From contig NZ_JAAZQD010000005.1 of the NCBI RefSeq assembly GCF_012395255.1, forward strand, positions 62,001-126,000: a DNA stretch of 64,000 bases, given 5' to 3'. This document shows positions 1 to 9,570 of the stretch, in pieces (position 1 is the first letter of the stretch; each line of letters starts with the position of its first letter). The position numbers and the translations under genes are program-made. The stretch comes from Oleiagrimonas citrea. Lineage in GTDB: Bacteria; Pseudomonadota; Gammaproteobacteria; Xanthomonadales; Rhodanobacteraceae. A model generated the notes under the pieces. The model had not been told where the DNA came from. It searched no databases and was given only the letters and a program-made list of their open reading frames with translations.

Positions 1-1
1 C

Positions 2-877
2 CAGATAGCTACTCAGGTACGCAAGCGAGCGTGGATGAAGACGTCTTGCCCGGTCGTTCTGCATGGCGATGGTGTTCTCCCACGAGCAGGAAAAGTGGCG
101 TTATGCCCGATGATACGGCTCTTGTATGGCTGTTTCTTCTGAACCAGTCCAATCATAGGCACGAAGTGTCTACCGCATCGGGGAAGTCCATCGCGTAACC
201 CGGACTGCGTCTTTTCGGCCGCTGCACCCGGTGCCTTCGTGGGGATGGTTCGTGATCTTGTGAGTCGGACGCAGTTCGTCCAGGAAGAGGGGGATTGTTT
301 CCATGTGCGCCAACAGCCGACACGTGTGCTCGTCACGTCTCTACTGCGCCTTGCAGAGTTCTTTCGGGTGCCGTTGCGAAGCATTCTGCTCGATCCTGCA
401 GACGCTGCGGCCATTCGTCCTTTGTACGGTGTGGAGCCCAAGCGTATTCGTAGTCCCGATGGACAATTACGCCGGGCACCTGAAGACAAGGAAAGGTTGC
501 ATAAAGCGTTGAAGGAAGCGCTCGATCTCGGGTTGACTGGCAAGTCGCTTGCCTGGATATGCAGAGAGCAGATGGTCGCCGTAAGTAGTGCCCGGCACTG
601 GTTCCCTGACTTGGCATCCGCATTGGTTGCGCAGCAAAAAAGACTTCGGCGCGAGCTGGGTGAGCGGCAGCAGGAGCGTCTTCAGGCTTTGACGGTGGAT
701 GATCTCAAGCGGCCGGATCTAGCGGGGCTTCGATGGCACGTCAAAGCCGAGGTCATTGCGGAGCGGCTTGTGGTGCCTATCTACATGGCTCGAGCAAGAC
801 TTGCGGAGCTGTGGAACTTGCAACGACCTAGAGAGCGTTCGTGCTCGTCTCGCGGAACACGCACTGACATGCACTAA
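2..877 (+). pseudogene. TniQ-like transposition protein remnant, 5' end cut by window
   Basis: One reading frame runs from the window edge to a TAA at 875-877, interrupted by a TGA at 140-142. The part after the stop holds a complete-looking 212-residue product if a GTG at 239 is used. Before and around the stop the translation gives CP, then YG, then CLPHRG, resembling the zinc-binding N-terminal region of TniQ proteins (CPxC ... YG.YW ... C.HG), where the TGA falls where Trp is usual. The C-terminal part contains SSARHWFPDLASALVAQQ, like the helix-turn-helix segment (xLYRHFPELCxAIxAR) of TniQ. TniQ/TnsD proteins choose targets for Tn7/Tn5053-type transposons. No transposase or AAA+ partner is visible. 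I infer a decayed mobile-element gene; the family call is by motif memory only. Confidence 0.42.
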
Positions 878-1039
878 TCTTCAGGGGAAACGTTGACTAA
901 AGACGTCGAGACAATGATGGATTGTCATCGCAAGTTGGGACAACGGCCGCAATCGGCCAGAAGCAGACGTTGAGCTTACGTTTGGTCACGCGTTCAGCAA
1001 AGCAAAGCGCGTGTGCAACTCCACGTGCCTATAGCTTCG

Positions 1040-2254
1040 TCATACCGTCCGCGTCGCTACGACAGGAGGCACGCTCGCGGCGCGCAAGGCGGAGGGAAGC
1101 ACGGCGATCTGCCCGAGAATCCACAGGAAGCATGTGCCAAGCGGCAAATACCAGATGGGCATGCGAGGGAGTTCGTAGTGATGCATCAATGCTGCATTCA
1201 GTGCTAGCGAAAACAAGATCCCGAGCATGATGCCAAGGCTCACAATCAGGAAGTTTTCCAGCTGGAAATAGCGCAGGATATCGCCTCGCGTTGCACCGAC
1301 TGCACGTCGAATGCCAATCTGTCGACGCCGTTGCCCAACCCAGAAGTTGGCCAGGCCGACGATCCCTCCCACCGTCGCAGCGACAAGCACGAAGCAAATC
1401 GCCATCATCAGGATAGCGACGCCGCGATCACGCCCATACGCCTTGGCCAGCATGTCGCTGTAGCGCTTCACGCTGACAACCCGCATGCGATCCTTTGCCA
1501 GCAGGGCTTTGCGAGCCAGGGCCATGACGTCGGCGACCTGACCGGGCCGGGCGCGCACCAGGTAATTCCCCTGGCGTGAAACCAGCCGGCTTGGCACAAG
1601 CACCGAGAAGTCGGCTATGCGGTTCGCATTCATGCTCGGCACCTGGAGGTGACGGATGATGCCGATGATGGTGCTGGGATGGTTATTGACCTGGACGGTT
1701 TTTCCAACAGGCGACTCGCCGGGGAAAAGTTTGCGGGCCAATGCCCGGGTCATGATGATGCTCGGCGGATGATACGGTTGCATGTCGCCGATATCCTCGA
1801 TCTCGTCAGCCCGGAAATTGCGTCCGGCGACGAGCTTCAGGCCGAGTGTCGACATCGTGTGCGTGTCCGCGTGATAGTCCTCGGCGAGTGAAGTCGGTGC
1901 ATGTTGGTCATGCCTGAGACCGAGTAACAGCAATTCCACCTCTTGCCCTGCTGCGGGAACGGTGTAATCGGCATAGGCGTCGGTCACGCCGGGAAGCCTG
2001 CGCAGCATGGAAAGATCCGTCGCGATCAGGGCGCCACCCTCCTGCGTGGTGTGCTTCTCAATCCAGCGGTAGTGGATGACGGCGAGATTCGCCGCGTCGA
2101 TGCCTGGACGTCGCGCCATGTGCGCCAGCCGCAGCTGCATGACGAATACCGCATTGCAGAGAACGGCCATGGACAGTGCAATCTGCGTCGCGATAAGGAA
2201 AGTGGCGACGCGATGGTGTTTCAGCGCGGCAAGAATGGGCTTGATCTGCAGCAT
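1040..2254 (-). CDS. ABC transporter permease, MacB/FtsX type (second of pair)
   Basis: 404 residues from an ATG at 2254 (a TTG two codons upstream is also open). One membrane helix near residues 15-40 is followed by a large extracytoplasmic MacB-type core domain, then three helices with the FtsX signature around GQRRRQIGIRRAVGATRGDI near residues 308-327. Such proteins do not form a classical import pore; in MacB-like systems they transmit ATP-driven motion to the periplasm for efflux or lipoprotein handling. The gene begins within about 10 nt of the upstream permease stop, so the two are co-transcribed. No ATP-binding subunit is adjacent, and the substrate is unknown. Confidence 0.85.
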   Translation of the reverse strand: MLQIKPILAALKHHRVATFLIATQIALSMAVLCNAVFVMQLRLAHMARRPGIDAANLAVIHYRWIEKHTTQEGGALIATDLSMLRRLPGVTDAYADYTVPAAGQEVELLLLGLRHDQHAPTSLAEDYHADTHTMSTLGLKLVAGRNFRADEIEDIGDMQPYHPPSIIMTRALARKLFPGESPVGKTVQVNNHPSTIIGIIRHLQVPSMNANRIADFSVLVPSRLVSRQGNYLVRARPGQVADVMALARKALLAKDRMRVVSVKRYSDMLAKAYGRDRGVAILMMAICFVLVAATVGGIVGLANFWVGQRRRQIGIRRAVGATRGDILRYFQLENFLIVSLGIMLGILFSLALNAALMHHYELPRMPIWYLPLGTCFLWILGQIAVLPSALRAASVPPVVATRTV

Positions 2255-2261
2255 GGCCAAC

Positions 2262-3584
2262 TCAACCCGACTTCAATTGCCAGGCCGGCTGCACTTGCGC
2301 CGCACGCCAGACGGGATAGATCGCGGCCACCAGGATGGTGACAAGGGAAACCAGCACGGTCAGGCCAAGCAGACGCGTATCGACATGCACGAACCGGGCA
2401 ATCTTTGGTTGGAACACGAGACCCATACCGGACACGCCGAGGACGGTGAGAAGCACTCCGAGCAGACTGCCCGCCATGCCGATGACCATGGCTTCGATGA
2501 GGAACTGCGTGTAGATCGCACCGTGCGATGCACCCAGGGCGCGCCGTACACCGATCTCGCCACTGCGGCGCATGAACTTGGCCAGCAGCAACCCGGTCGT
2601 GTTGAACAGGCAGACAAGCAACAGTGCCACGGCGAAGAGAAAGGACACCCGTGTCTCCGACGGTACGGCATGCACGTAATCTAGCCACTGCGTCAAGTTG
2701 CGGAGGCGTACGTCGGGCGCCCACTGGAAACGTCCCATACGCTGTTGTGCGGCTGCGTAATTGTGCAGAAATGCGTGATAACCACGCACACCTATTGCAT
2801 TCGGCAGCTGAACCCAGACGGCGATCCAGTCGCACTCCGATCGCAGCAGCGCCCCCCAACCGTCCCCTTTGTAGTCGGGTTTGCATGACACGTTGCCTGC
2901 CGATTCGATCTTTGCGGCAATGGCCGTTGAGAACGGCAAAAAGAAGTCCGGCTCTGCACCTTGATTGCGCAGATCGTTGATATTCGACCCGGAGTAGAAG
3001 CGCGGCTGTGGATTCCAGTACCGGGATACGCCCACGACTCGATACACCTGCTTTCCCAAGCGTATTTCACGACCCACGCTATTGCGACCGGAAAACAGCC
3101 GGTCATTCAGTTGTCGACTGATCACCAGGGCATGCGTGCCTTGATTGGCATCTGCCTGGTCCCAGCTTCCTCCATACACGAAAGACACGCCGAACATCGG
3201 GAAGAAATCCGGCGTCACCGCTTCGCCCTTGACCGTGAACGGGGCGCGTGTCGCATCTGCGGGCACCAGCGGAAGCCTGATCGCATAGACAGCCGCCTGT
3301 CGTTGGGCCTCGCGGGCCTTGAGCAGGGCTCGGGTGTCGAGGTAACTCAATGTCCAGGGTGGCTCATCGCCGTCTTCACGATTCGATGGCCCCTGGTTGT
3401 CGATCTGCGGTACGAACAAGTGCGCTGAACGGCCCGGCATAGGGTCTCCCGTGGCGACGCGCAGTGCCTCGAAGGTCACCATCGAGCCCGCTACACCGAC
3501 GCCGACCAGCAGCACCATCAATGCCGTCAGGCTCTTGTTCAGCTTCAAGCTGTGCAAAGCCAGATCGAGATAATAGGCAAACAC
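2262..3584 (-). CDS. ABC transporter permease, MacB/FtsX type (first of pair)
   Basis: 440 residues from a GTG at 3584, chosen because AGGGGGAG lies 7 nt upstream and the N-terminal helix follows directly (MFAYYLDLALHSLKLNK). An ATG 27 codons further upstream gives an unlikely extension. Architecture is an N-terminal helix, a MacB_PCD periplasmic domain, and three C-terminal FtsX helices with GEIGVRRALGASHG before the second half. It forms an operon with the downstream permease (about 10 nt apart) and probably heterodimerises with it. Usually a MacB-like ATPase and an HlyD-type adaptor precede such pairs; here only repeats and then a tRNA gene lie upstream, so the operon may be truncated or supplied in trans. 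Confidence 0.85.
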   Translation of the reverse strand: MFAYYLDLALHSLKLNKSLTALMVLLVGVGVAGSMVTFEALRVATGDPMPGRSAHLFVPQIDNQGPSNREDGDEPPWTLSYLDTRALLKAREAQRQAAVYAIRLPLVPADATRAPFTVKGEAVTPDFFPMFGVSFVYGGSWDQADANQGTHALVISRQLNDRLFSGRNSVGREIRLGKQVYRVVGVSRYWNPQPRFYSGSNINDLRNQGAEPDFFLPFSTAIAAKIESAGNVSCKPDYKGDGWGALLRSECDWIAVWVQLPNAIGVRGYHAFLHNYAAAQQRMGRFQWAPDVRLRNLTQWLDYVHAVPSETRVSFLFAVALLLVCLFNTTGLLLAKFMRRSGEIGVRRALGASHGAIYTQFLIEAMVIGMAGSLLGVLLTVLGVSGMGLVFQPKIARFVHVDTRLLGLTVLVSLVTILVAAIYPVWRAAQVQPAWQLKSG

Positions 3585-3636
3585 GTTAGCTCCCCCTGCA
3601 CGGGTGACATCGTACTTTGTTTGCCGGCCTCGGTAC

Positions 3637-3702
3637 GAAAAGGGGATGGCGGGAATCAAGTCCACGCCGACCAGGGAAAAGGGGGCGGAGGGAATTAAGT
3701 CC
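3637..3702. repeat. tandem 27-nt direct repeat, two copies, 39-nt period
   Basis: Copies at 3637-3663 and 3676-3702 match at 23 of 27 positions; both begin GAAAAGGGG and end AAGTCC. Similar AAAAGGGG...GGGAAT.AAGTC elements are, to my recollection, frequent in intergenic DNA of related bacteria, but I cannot check this here. Function unknown. Confidence 0.6.
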
Positions 3703-3930
3703 GCCCTCGACCGACCGCTTCGGGTCGGTTTGAGTCACTTGATTAACGTCGCCAAGAGCGCTGAACCGTCAGTCCAACCACCAAAGGCTGGGGTTGAAGC
3801 CGCTCACTCGGGCGCCTGAAAGCGTTGAGGTGTACATCTCAGCTCAAGGATCTGGGGTCCGACGCATTGATTCCTGACAAGCCTGGGCGCAAACAGACCG
3901 GAGGTCTCAGGCGAGCTTGAAGCTGTAGGC

Positions 3931-3989
3931 GGCCAAGTTATGGTTAAGCGTTAACCATAATTTGGCCGAAATGGCCAAATTACGGTTAA
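3931..3989. repeat. three 17-nt repeats in +/-/+ orientation
   Basis: Unit GGCCAARTTAYGGTTAA occurs at 3931-3947 (+), 3951-3967 (-) and 3973-3989 (+), each pair differing at one or two positions. Copies 1 and 2 form an inverted repeat with a 3-nt centre, copies 2 and 3 one with a 5-nt centre. The cluster ends 30 nt from the encoded CCA end of tRNA-Ile. It could be a recombinase or repressor binding array or an attachment-site remnant. Confidence 0.7.
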
Positions 3990-4019
3990 GTGCACAACGG
4001 ATATTGTTGGACAGGTAGA

Positions 4020-4331
4020 TGGTGGGCCCACCAGGACTCGAACCTGGAACCAAGGGATTCGCGTACCCCGGGGGTTTCCCTCCGGCGCGGACTATCTCTT
4101 CACCCTCCGACGAAGCGGGTGGGGTGCGGGACGCTCGAGCCTGTAATCAAGGGCGCTCAAAGCCCTCAGGTAGTCTCTGCACCTTCCGACGGTGTACCGC
4201 CGGCTTGGCTCAGGGTTGCCACCGGCCGAACCGCTGAGGTTTCCCTGAATTCATCCCGTTCCCATCCGTGCATTCCTGCACGGTGGCACCTTTCGATGAG
4301 TCCCCTGCTCTAACCATTGAGCTATAGGCCC
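4020..4331 (-). tRNA. ileX: tRNA-Ile2 (anticodon CAU), interrupted by a group I intron
   Basis: Joining 4331-4296 to 4059-4020 gives a 76-nt cloverleaf with encoded CCA. The acceptor stem pairs GGGCCTA with TGGGCCC; the anticodon stem is GGGGA/UCCCU around the loop CUCAUAA. The G27-U43 wobble, the AGAGCAGG-GACTCATAATC-CTTGGT pattern and the T-arm match E. coli tRNA-Ile2 rather than either methionine tRNA. In this isoacceptor TilS converts C34 to lysidine so that it reads AUA. The gene is split directly after the anticodon by a 236-nt insertion, so splicing is needed for a functional tRNA. If it is the only AUA-reading tRNA, splicing is essential; the rest of the genome is not visible. Confidence 0.9.
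4060..4295 (-). ncRNA. group I intron (IC3-like) in the tRNA-Ile(CAU) anticodon loop
   Basis: 236 nt, no open frame of useful size, so no homing endonuclease. P1: the exon CAU plus the first intron base C pairs with GGUG across a GAAA tetraloop, placing the required U-G wobble at the 5' splice site. P2: CCGTGCA/TGCACGG (4266-4283 on the plus strand). P4: UUCAGGG/CCCUGAG. P6 hairpin CCGGCGGU/ACCGUCGG. P7: GAGACUA pairs with UAGUC in GAAGAGAUAGUCC. The intron ends in G before exon AAUCCC. The order AAACCU...GGCAAC.C.GAGCCAAGC...GCAGAGACUA...AUAGUCC is that of the 205-nt Azoarcus tRNA-Ile intron. Self-splicing is inferred, not shown. Confidence 0.9.
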
Positions 4332-4368
4332 GTGGGCGGGAAGTGTACCTTCTCGAGCACAATTGTGT

Positions 4369-5328
4369 TTACCCGTTTGTGGATGCAGTGGCTACTTGCG
4401 CACGACGCAGTCGCGCGTTGCGGCGGTTGTGGCGCAGGGCGTCGGTGGTGAGGATGGCCAGGGCGAACCAGATGATGCCGAAGCCGATCCAGTGGCTGGG
4501 CGGCATGGGCTCGTGGTTCACCGCCACGGCGATGATGAACTGCAGGGTCGGGGCGATGTACTGCAGCATGCCGACGACGCTCAGCGGAAGACGCCGCGCG
4601 GCGGCGGCGAACAGGGTCAGCGGGGCGGCGGTGATGATGCCGGTGGAGGCCAGCAGCAGCATGCTGGTGGCGCCGTGCGTGGTGAAGTGCGACTGGCCGT
4701 GCGCGGTCATCCACCACAGCGCGCCGGCGGCCAGCGGCGACAGCAGCAGAGTTTCCACGCCGAGGCTGGCGAACGCGCCGCTGCGTCGGCCGGCGAAGCT
4801 CTTGGTCAGTCCGTACAGGGCGAAGCTGAAGGCCAGGCCGAGCGCGATCCACGGTAGTTGGCCATCGCCGACGGCGATCACCAGCACGGCGGTCAGGCCG
4901 ATGCCCATCGCCAGCCATTGCAGCGGGCGCAGGCGTTCGCGCAGCACCAGCACGCCGAGGCCTACCGTCAGCAAGGGGTTGGTGAAGTAGCCCAGCGAGG
5001 CCTGCAGCACCTGCTGGTGGTTGGCGGCGTAGACGTAGATCAGCCAGTTCGCCGCGATCAGTGCCGCCGCGAGGGCCAGGAAACCGAGCTGGCGCGGGTG
5101 GGTCAGCGCTTCGCGCATGTCGCGCAGCTTGCCGGTAAAGGCGAGCACGCCGACGCAGATCAGCAGGGTCCACAGCGCGCGGTGCGCGACGATCTCCAGG
5201 TCCGGCGCGAAGTCCAGTTGCACGAAATACAGCGGCAGGACGCCCCAGATGCCGTAGCAGGCCAGGCCGAACAACAGGCCGTTGCGGTGCGTGGCGCGCG
5301 GGTCGGAACCGGAGTGGAGGTCGGACAC
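4369..5328 (-). CDS. rarD: RarD-type EamA/DMT permease
   Basis: 319 residues from a GTG at 5328, chosen for AAGGA 8 nt upstream and because the product then begins just before the conserved NGLLFGLACYGIWGVLPLYF segment. Ten hydrophobic helices in two EamA repeats are visible, typical of the drug/metabolite transporter superfamily. RarD homologues are often called chloramphenicol-sensitivity proteins; the physiological substrate is not settled. The gene stands alone between the tRNA-Ile gene and rpoD, read on the minus strand, with its stop only about 37 nt from the tRNA 5' end. Confidence 0.88.
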   Translation of the reverse strand: MSDLHSGSDPRATHRNGLLFGLACYGIWGVLPLYFVQLDFAPDLEIVAHRALWTLLICVGVLAFTGKLRDMREALTHPRQLGFLALAAALIAANWLIYVYAANHQQVLQASLGYFTNPLLTVGLGVLVLRERLRPLQWLAMGIGLTAVLVIAVGDGQLPWIALGLAFSFALYGLTKSFAGRRSGAFASLGVETLLLSPLAAGALWWMTAHGQSHFTTHGATSMLLLASTGIITAAPLTLFAAAARRLPLSVVGMLQYIAPTLQFIIAVAVNHEPMPPSHWIGFGIIWFALAILTTDALRHNRRNARLRRAQVATASTNG

Positions 5329-5630
5329 GGGGGGAATCCTTGGTCGGCAGTAGGTGCGCGTGGGGGGGGCGCGCGCACCGATACAGGGTGGCATAGCTTG
5401 GGGGCGAAACGCGGGCGGCTCAAGGCGTGGGGGCGGGCAGGGTAGGCGCCCGCCTCCATGCGAAGGTGGCCAACCTGGCGGATACGGTTTTGCGAGGTGG
5501 GTGTTTCGTCATGAAACATCCTCACATCGGCATGGTGGAGTCGAAGCATCCGTGCGTCGCGTTCTGCCTCTACACATACGAAAACGGCCGCGCGAGGCGG
5601 CCGTTTCCGGGGTACTACCTGGTGCGTCGG
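5329..5630. other. rarD-rpoD intergenic stretch
   Basis: Both flanking genes are on the minus strand. The stretch carries the rpoD terminator at 5582-5606 and presumably the rarD promoter. I see no gene in it. Confidence 0.6.
5582..5606 (-). terminator. rho-independent terminator of rpoD
   Basis: On the minus strand AAACGGCCGC and GCGGCCGTTT form a 10-bp stem with a 5-nt loop, with the last stem bases and the next ones making a short T run. It starts about 25 nt after the rpoD stop. Confidence 0.75.
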
Positions 5631-7514
<1,884 letters not shown>

Positions 7515-7682
7515 AGATGAAACCGCGGGACCCGGAACCGTTCAGTGTACCAGATGGTGATTTTTTAGCCAGTATTCAAGCGTGCTTTCGTTGCGAGGGA
7601 GGCGAAGCAAAAAGCATGCCTGACAAGGGTTTGCAGGCCCTTTCTCGCGCCCGGTCGGTCAGCGCGGGTCGGTGACGCGGGC

Positions 7683-7711
7683 GCCGCGCCCGCATCGAGT
7701 GCGGGCGCGGC
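7683..7711 (-). terminator. GC-rich hairpin downstream of dtd
   Basis: GCCGCGCCCGCA and TGCGGGCGCGGC form a perfect 12-bp stem with a 5-nt loop, about 20 nt past the dtd stop. No T run follows, so it may act as an RNA 3'-end stabiliser or attenuator rather than a classic terminator. Confidence 0.45.
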
Positions 7712-7729
7712 GGGCGGAGTCGGGGAGAC

Positions 7730-8170
7730 TCAACGGGCCTGGAGCCAGAACGTCACCGGGCCGTCATTGACCAGGCTGACTACCATATGGGCGCCGAAAC
7801 GCCCGATTTCCACCCCCGGATGCGCTTCGCGCGCTAATTCGACCAGGCGGTCGAACCATTGCCGTGCGTGCGCCGGGCTGGCGGCGCTGGTGAAACTGGG
7901 GCGTGAGCCCTTGGCGGTGTCGGCGGCGAGGGTGAACTGGCTGACCAGCAGCAGGCCGCCGCCGGTGTCGTGCAGCGAGCGGTTCATGCGGCCCTCGTCG
8001 TCGGCGAACACGCGGTAGCCGAGCAGTCGCTCGCGCATGCGGCGGGCCTGTTTCTCGCCGTCGCCGGGTTCGACCGCGACCAGTGCCAGCAAGCCGGGAC
8101 CGATGGCGCCGACGGTGTCCTGGTCCACTCGGACGCTGGCTTCGGTGACGCGTTGAATCAGGGCAATCAT
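7730..8170 (-). CDS. dtd: D-aminoacyl-tRNA deacylase
   Basis: 146 residues from an ATG at 8170, the family's usual length; the open frame continues upstream but nothing there resembles Dtd. The protein hydrolyses D-aminoacyl-tRNA (and glycyl-tRNA-Ala), preventing D-residues from entering proteins. Family signatures seen are [16 protein letters not shown] at the start, the [17 protein letters not shown] motif (SQxT, residues about 77-93) and the second active-site motif NDGPVTFWL near the C-terminus (Gly-cisPro in GP). It is a single gene upstream of rpoD on the same strand, with 215 nt between them. Confidence 0.96.
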   Translation of the reverse strand: MIALIQRVTEASVRVDQDTVGAIGPGLLALVAVEPGDGEKQARRMRERLLGYRVFADDEGRMNRSLHDTGGGLLLVSQFTLAADTAKGSRPSFTSAASPAHARQWFDRLVELAREAHPGVEIGRFGAHMVVSLVNDGPVTFWLQAR

Positions 8171-8586
8171 GGTTGTTCTGCGGGGCGTTGAGAGGTCGGT
8201 GGAGCGTGCACGCGGCCGGCTCGCGGCGCGGAGCGCTCTACCATGCCTGTGTCGGCGTGTGCGGTCGAGTCCTGAGCGGTCGTGATGTCGGTCCAGACGT
8301 GTGCGCGCGCAGGGAGAAAGTGCGGTCGAGGAAGCCTGGTAGGTAGGTGATTTTCTCCGGTGCGATGTTCGGGTGGCTGGGGGTGTGCGGGGCGAACTCG
8401 CGGCGGCGCGGTGGCGCGGTGAAACGCCTGCGGGCCGCGGCATGCGAGTCATTCCATGCGGAAATCGCCCGCTTCGATCATCTGCGCGAACAGGTCCTGG
8501 ATGGGGGTCTCGAGGGGCGGTCGGTCATGCCTGGTTCGCGCCGGCTCTTGCCGTTGTCGGCATGCCCGCGAAGGAGGTGATCCCGC
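8171..8586. other. dtd / lpxL-like divergent intergenic region
   Basis: About 415 nt between divergent genes. It contains the unusually strong Shine-Dalgarno of the plus-strand gene at its right end. A minus-strand frame ending near 8449 reads [22 protein letters not shown] and looks protein-like, but it has no in-frame start, so I do not call it. Nothing else recognised. Confidence 0.5.
8571..8583 (+). promoter_or_regulatory. Shine-Dalgarno with 13-nt match to the 16S 3' end
   Basis: AAGGAGGTGATCC is fully complementary to the 16S rRNA tail GGATCACCTCCTT. GGAGG lies 9 nt before the ATG at 8587, supporting that start of the acyltransferase. Confidence 0.8.
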
Positions 8587-9507
8587 ATGCGCATTGCATT
8601 CGCTACACTTCCCCGAATGCGTCCCGATATTGCCGTGCTGTACGTCCTGTTGCGCCTGCTGGCGTTCCTGCCGCTGCGCCTGTTGCATGCCGTCGGAGGC
8701 GGCATGGGGCGGTTGATGGGCATGTTCGGCGCGCGTTCGGCGCATACGGCCCGGGTGAACATGTCCATCGCGCGCGGCGACCTGCCGCCGGCGGAGCAGC
8801 GCCGACTGGCGGCCGCATGCCTGCGCGAGCAGGGACGTTCGGTGATGGAGATGGCCAGCGTCTGGGGCAGCGGCGCGCGGCGCGCGCTCAGGCGTGTGCG
8901 GGACGTGCGCGGCGAGGAGCATTTCCGCGCCGCGCTGGAGCGTGGCCGCGGCGTGATCATCGCCGCCCCGCACCTGGGCTGCTGGGAGCTGCTCAATTAC
9001 TGGCTCTGTAGTCAGACGAGCATGGCGATCTTGTATCGGCCGCCGCATGTGAAGGCATTGGAGGCCTTGCTGCGCAAGGTGCGCGGCGATCTGGCCCCGG
9101 AGCAGGTGCGCGCCGAGGGTGCCGGAGTGCGCACGCTGTTCAAGCGGTTGGCCGCGGGCGGCACGGTGGGCATTCTTCCAGATCAGAAGCCGCGCCAGGG
9201 CGACGGCCGTTTCGCACCGTTCTACGGGCGGCGCGCCCTGACCATGGTGCTGCTGCCGCGACTGGCCGCGCGCACCGGTGCCACGGTGCTGTTCGCGTTT
9301 GCCGAACGTCTGCCGAAGGGCGCGGGCTACCGCATCCATTTACTGCCGGCGCCGGAAGGGCTGGATGATGCCGATCCGGATCGCGCCTGCGCGGCGCTCA
9401 ATCGCGGCGTCGCCGCATGCGTCGAACAGGCGTTCACGCAGTACCAGTGGACGTATCGCCGTTTCACGCCGCCGGCGCCCGGCGATCACAATCCCTACAA
9501 CGAATAG
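8587..9507 (+). CDS. lpxL: LpxL/HtrB-family lipid A acyltransferase
   Basis: 306 residues. These inner-membrane enzymes add a secondary acyl chain from acyl-ACP to Kdo2-lipid IVA. An N-terminal helix (VLYVLLRLLAFLPLRLLHAV, residues 18-37) is followed by the HX4E catalytic motif HLGCWE at residues 129-134 and the LPDQKPRQGDG block typical of the family. Two starts compete: ATG 8587 with a 13-nt Shine-Dalgarno, and ATG 8617 with TACACT exactly 7 nt upstream, which would give a leaderless mRNA and a 296-residue product beginning just before the helix. I keep 8587. Which acyl position it modifies (LpxL or LpxM role) cannot be told from sequence. Confidence 0.85.
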   Translation: MRIAFATLPRMRPDIAVLYVLLRLLAFLPLRLLHAVGGGMGRLMGMFGARSAHTARVNMSIARGDLPPAEQRRLAAACLREQGRSVMEMASVWGSGARRALRRVRDVRGEEHFRAALERGRGVIIAAPHLGCWELLNYWLCSQTSMAILYRPPHVKALEALLRKVRGDLAPEQVRAEGAGVRTLFKRLAAGGTVGILPDQKPRQGDGRFAPFYGRRALTMVLLPRLAARTGATVLFAFAERLPKGAGYRIHLLPAPEGLDDADPDRACAALNRGVAACVEQAFTQYQWTYRRFTPPAPGDHNPYNE

Positions 9508-9570
9508 GCCGGTACTCCGCGTGGAAAGCGCTGCGCGGGTCGAGCAGGGTACGAAGACCGTCTGCGAGGC

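Larger units (their letters stand above)
3585..4019. other. gene-free stretch with short repeats beside the tRNA 3' end
   Basis: No convincing gene is present. It holds the Shine-Dalgarno of the minus-strand permease, a tandem pair of 27-nt repeats (3637-3702) and a cluster of three 17-nt repeats in alternating orientation (3931-3989). A short minus-strand open frame reads through the 17-nt repeats and ends at a TGA near 3917, but it has no start codon, so I do not call it a gene. The position next to a tRNA 3' end fits an integration junction. Confidence 0.6.

Noticed and set aside
3990-4313. Plus-strand open frames across the tRNA-Ile region
   Set aside because: They run through tRNA exons and intron; the conserved structure explains the sequence.
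4020-4331. Reading the interrupted tRNA as tRNA-Met
   Set aside because: The anticodon is CAU, but the anticodon stem (G27-U43), variable region and acceptor stem fit tRNA-Ile2.
7683-7711. Firm call of a rho-independent terminator after dtd
   Set aside because: Stem is perfect, but no T run follows; kept only as a low-confidence hairpin.
8449-8530. Minus-strand protein-like tail [22 protein letters not shown]
   Set aside because: No start codon in frame; extension needs a frameshift, and I know no family for it.
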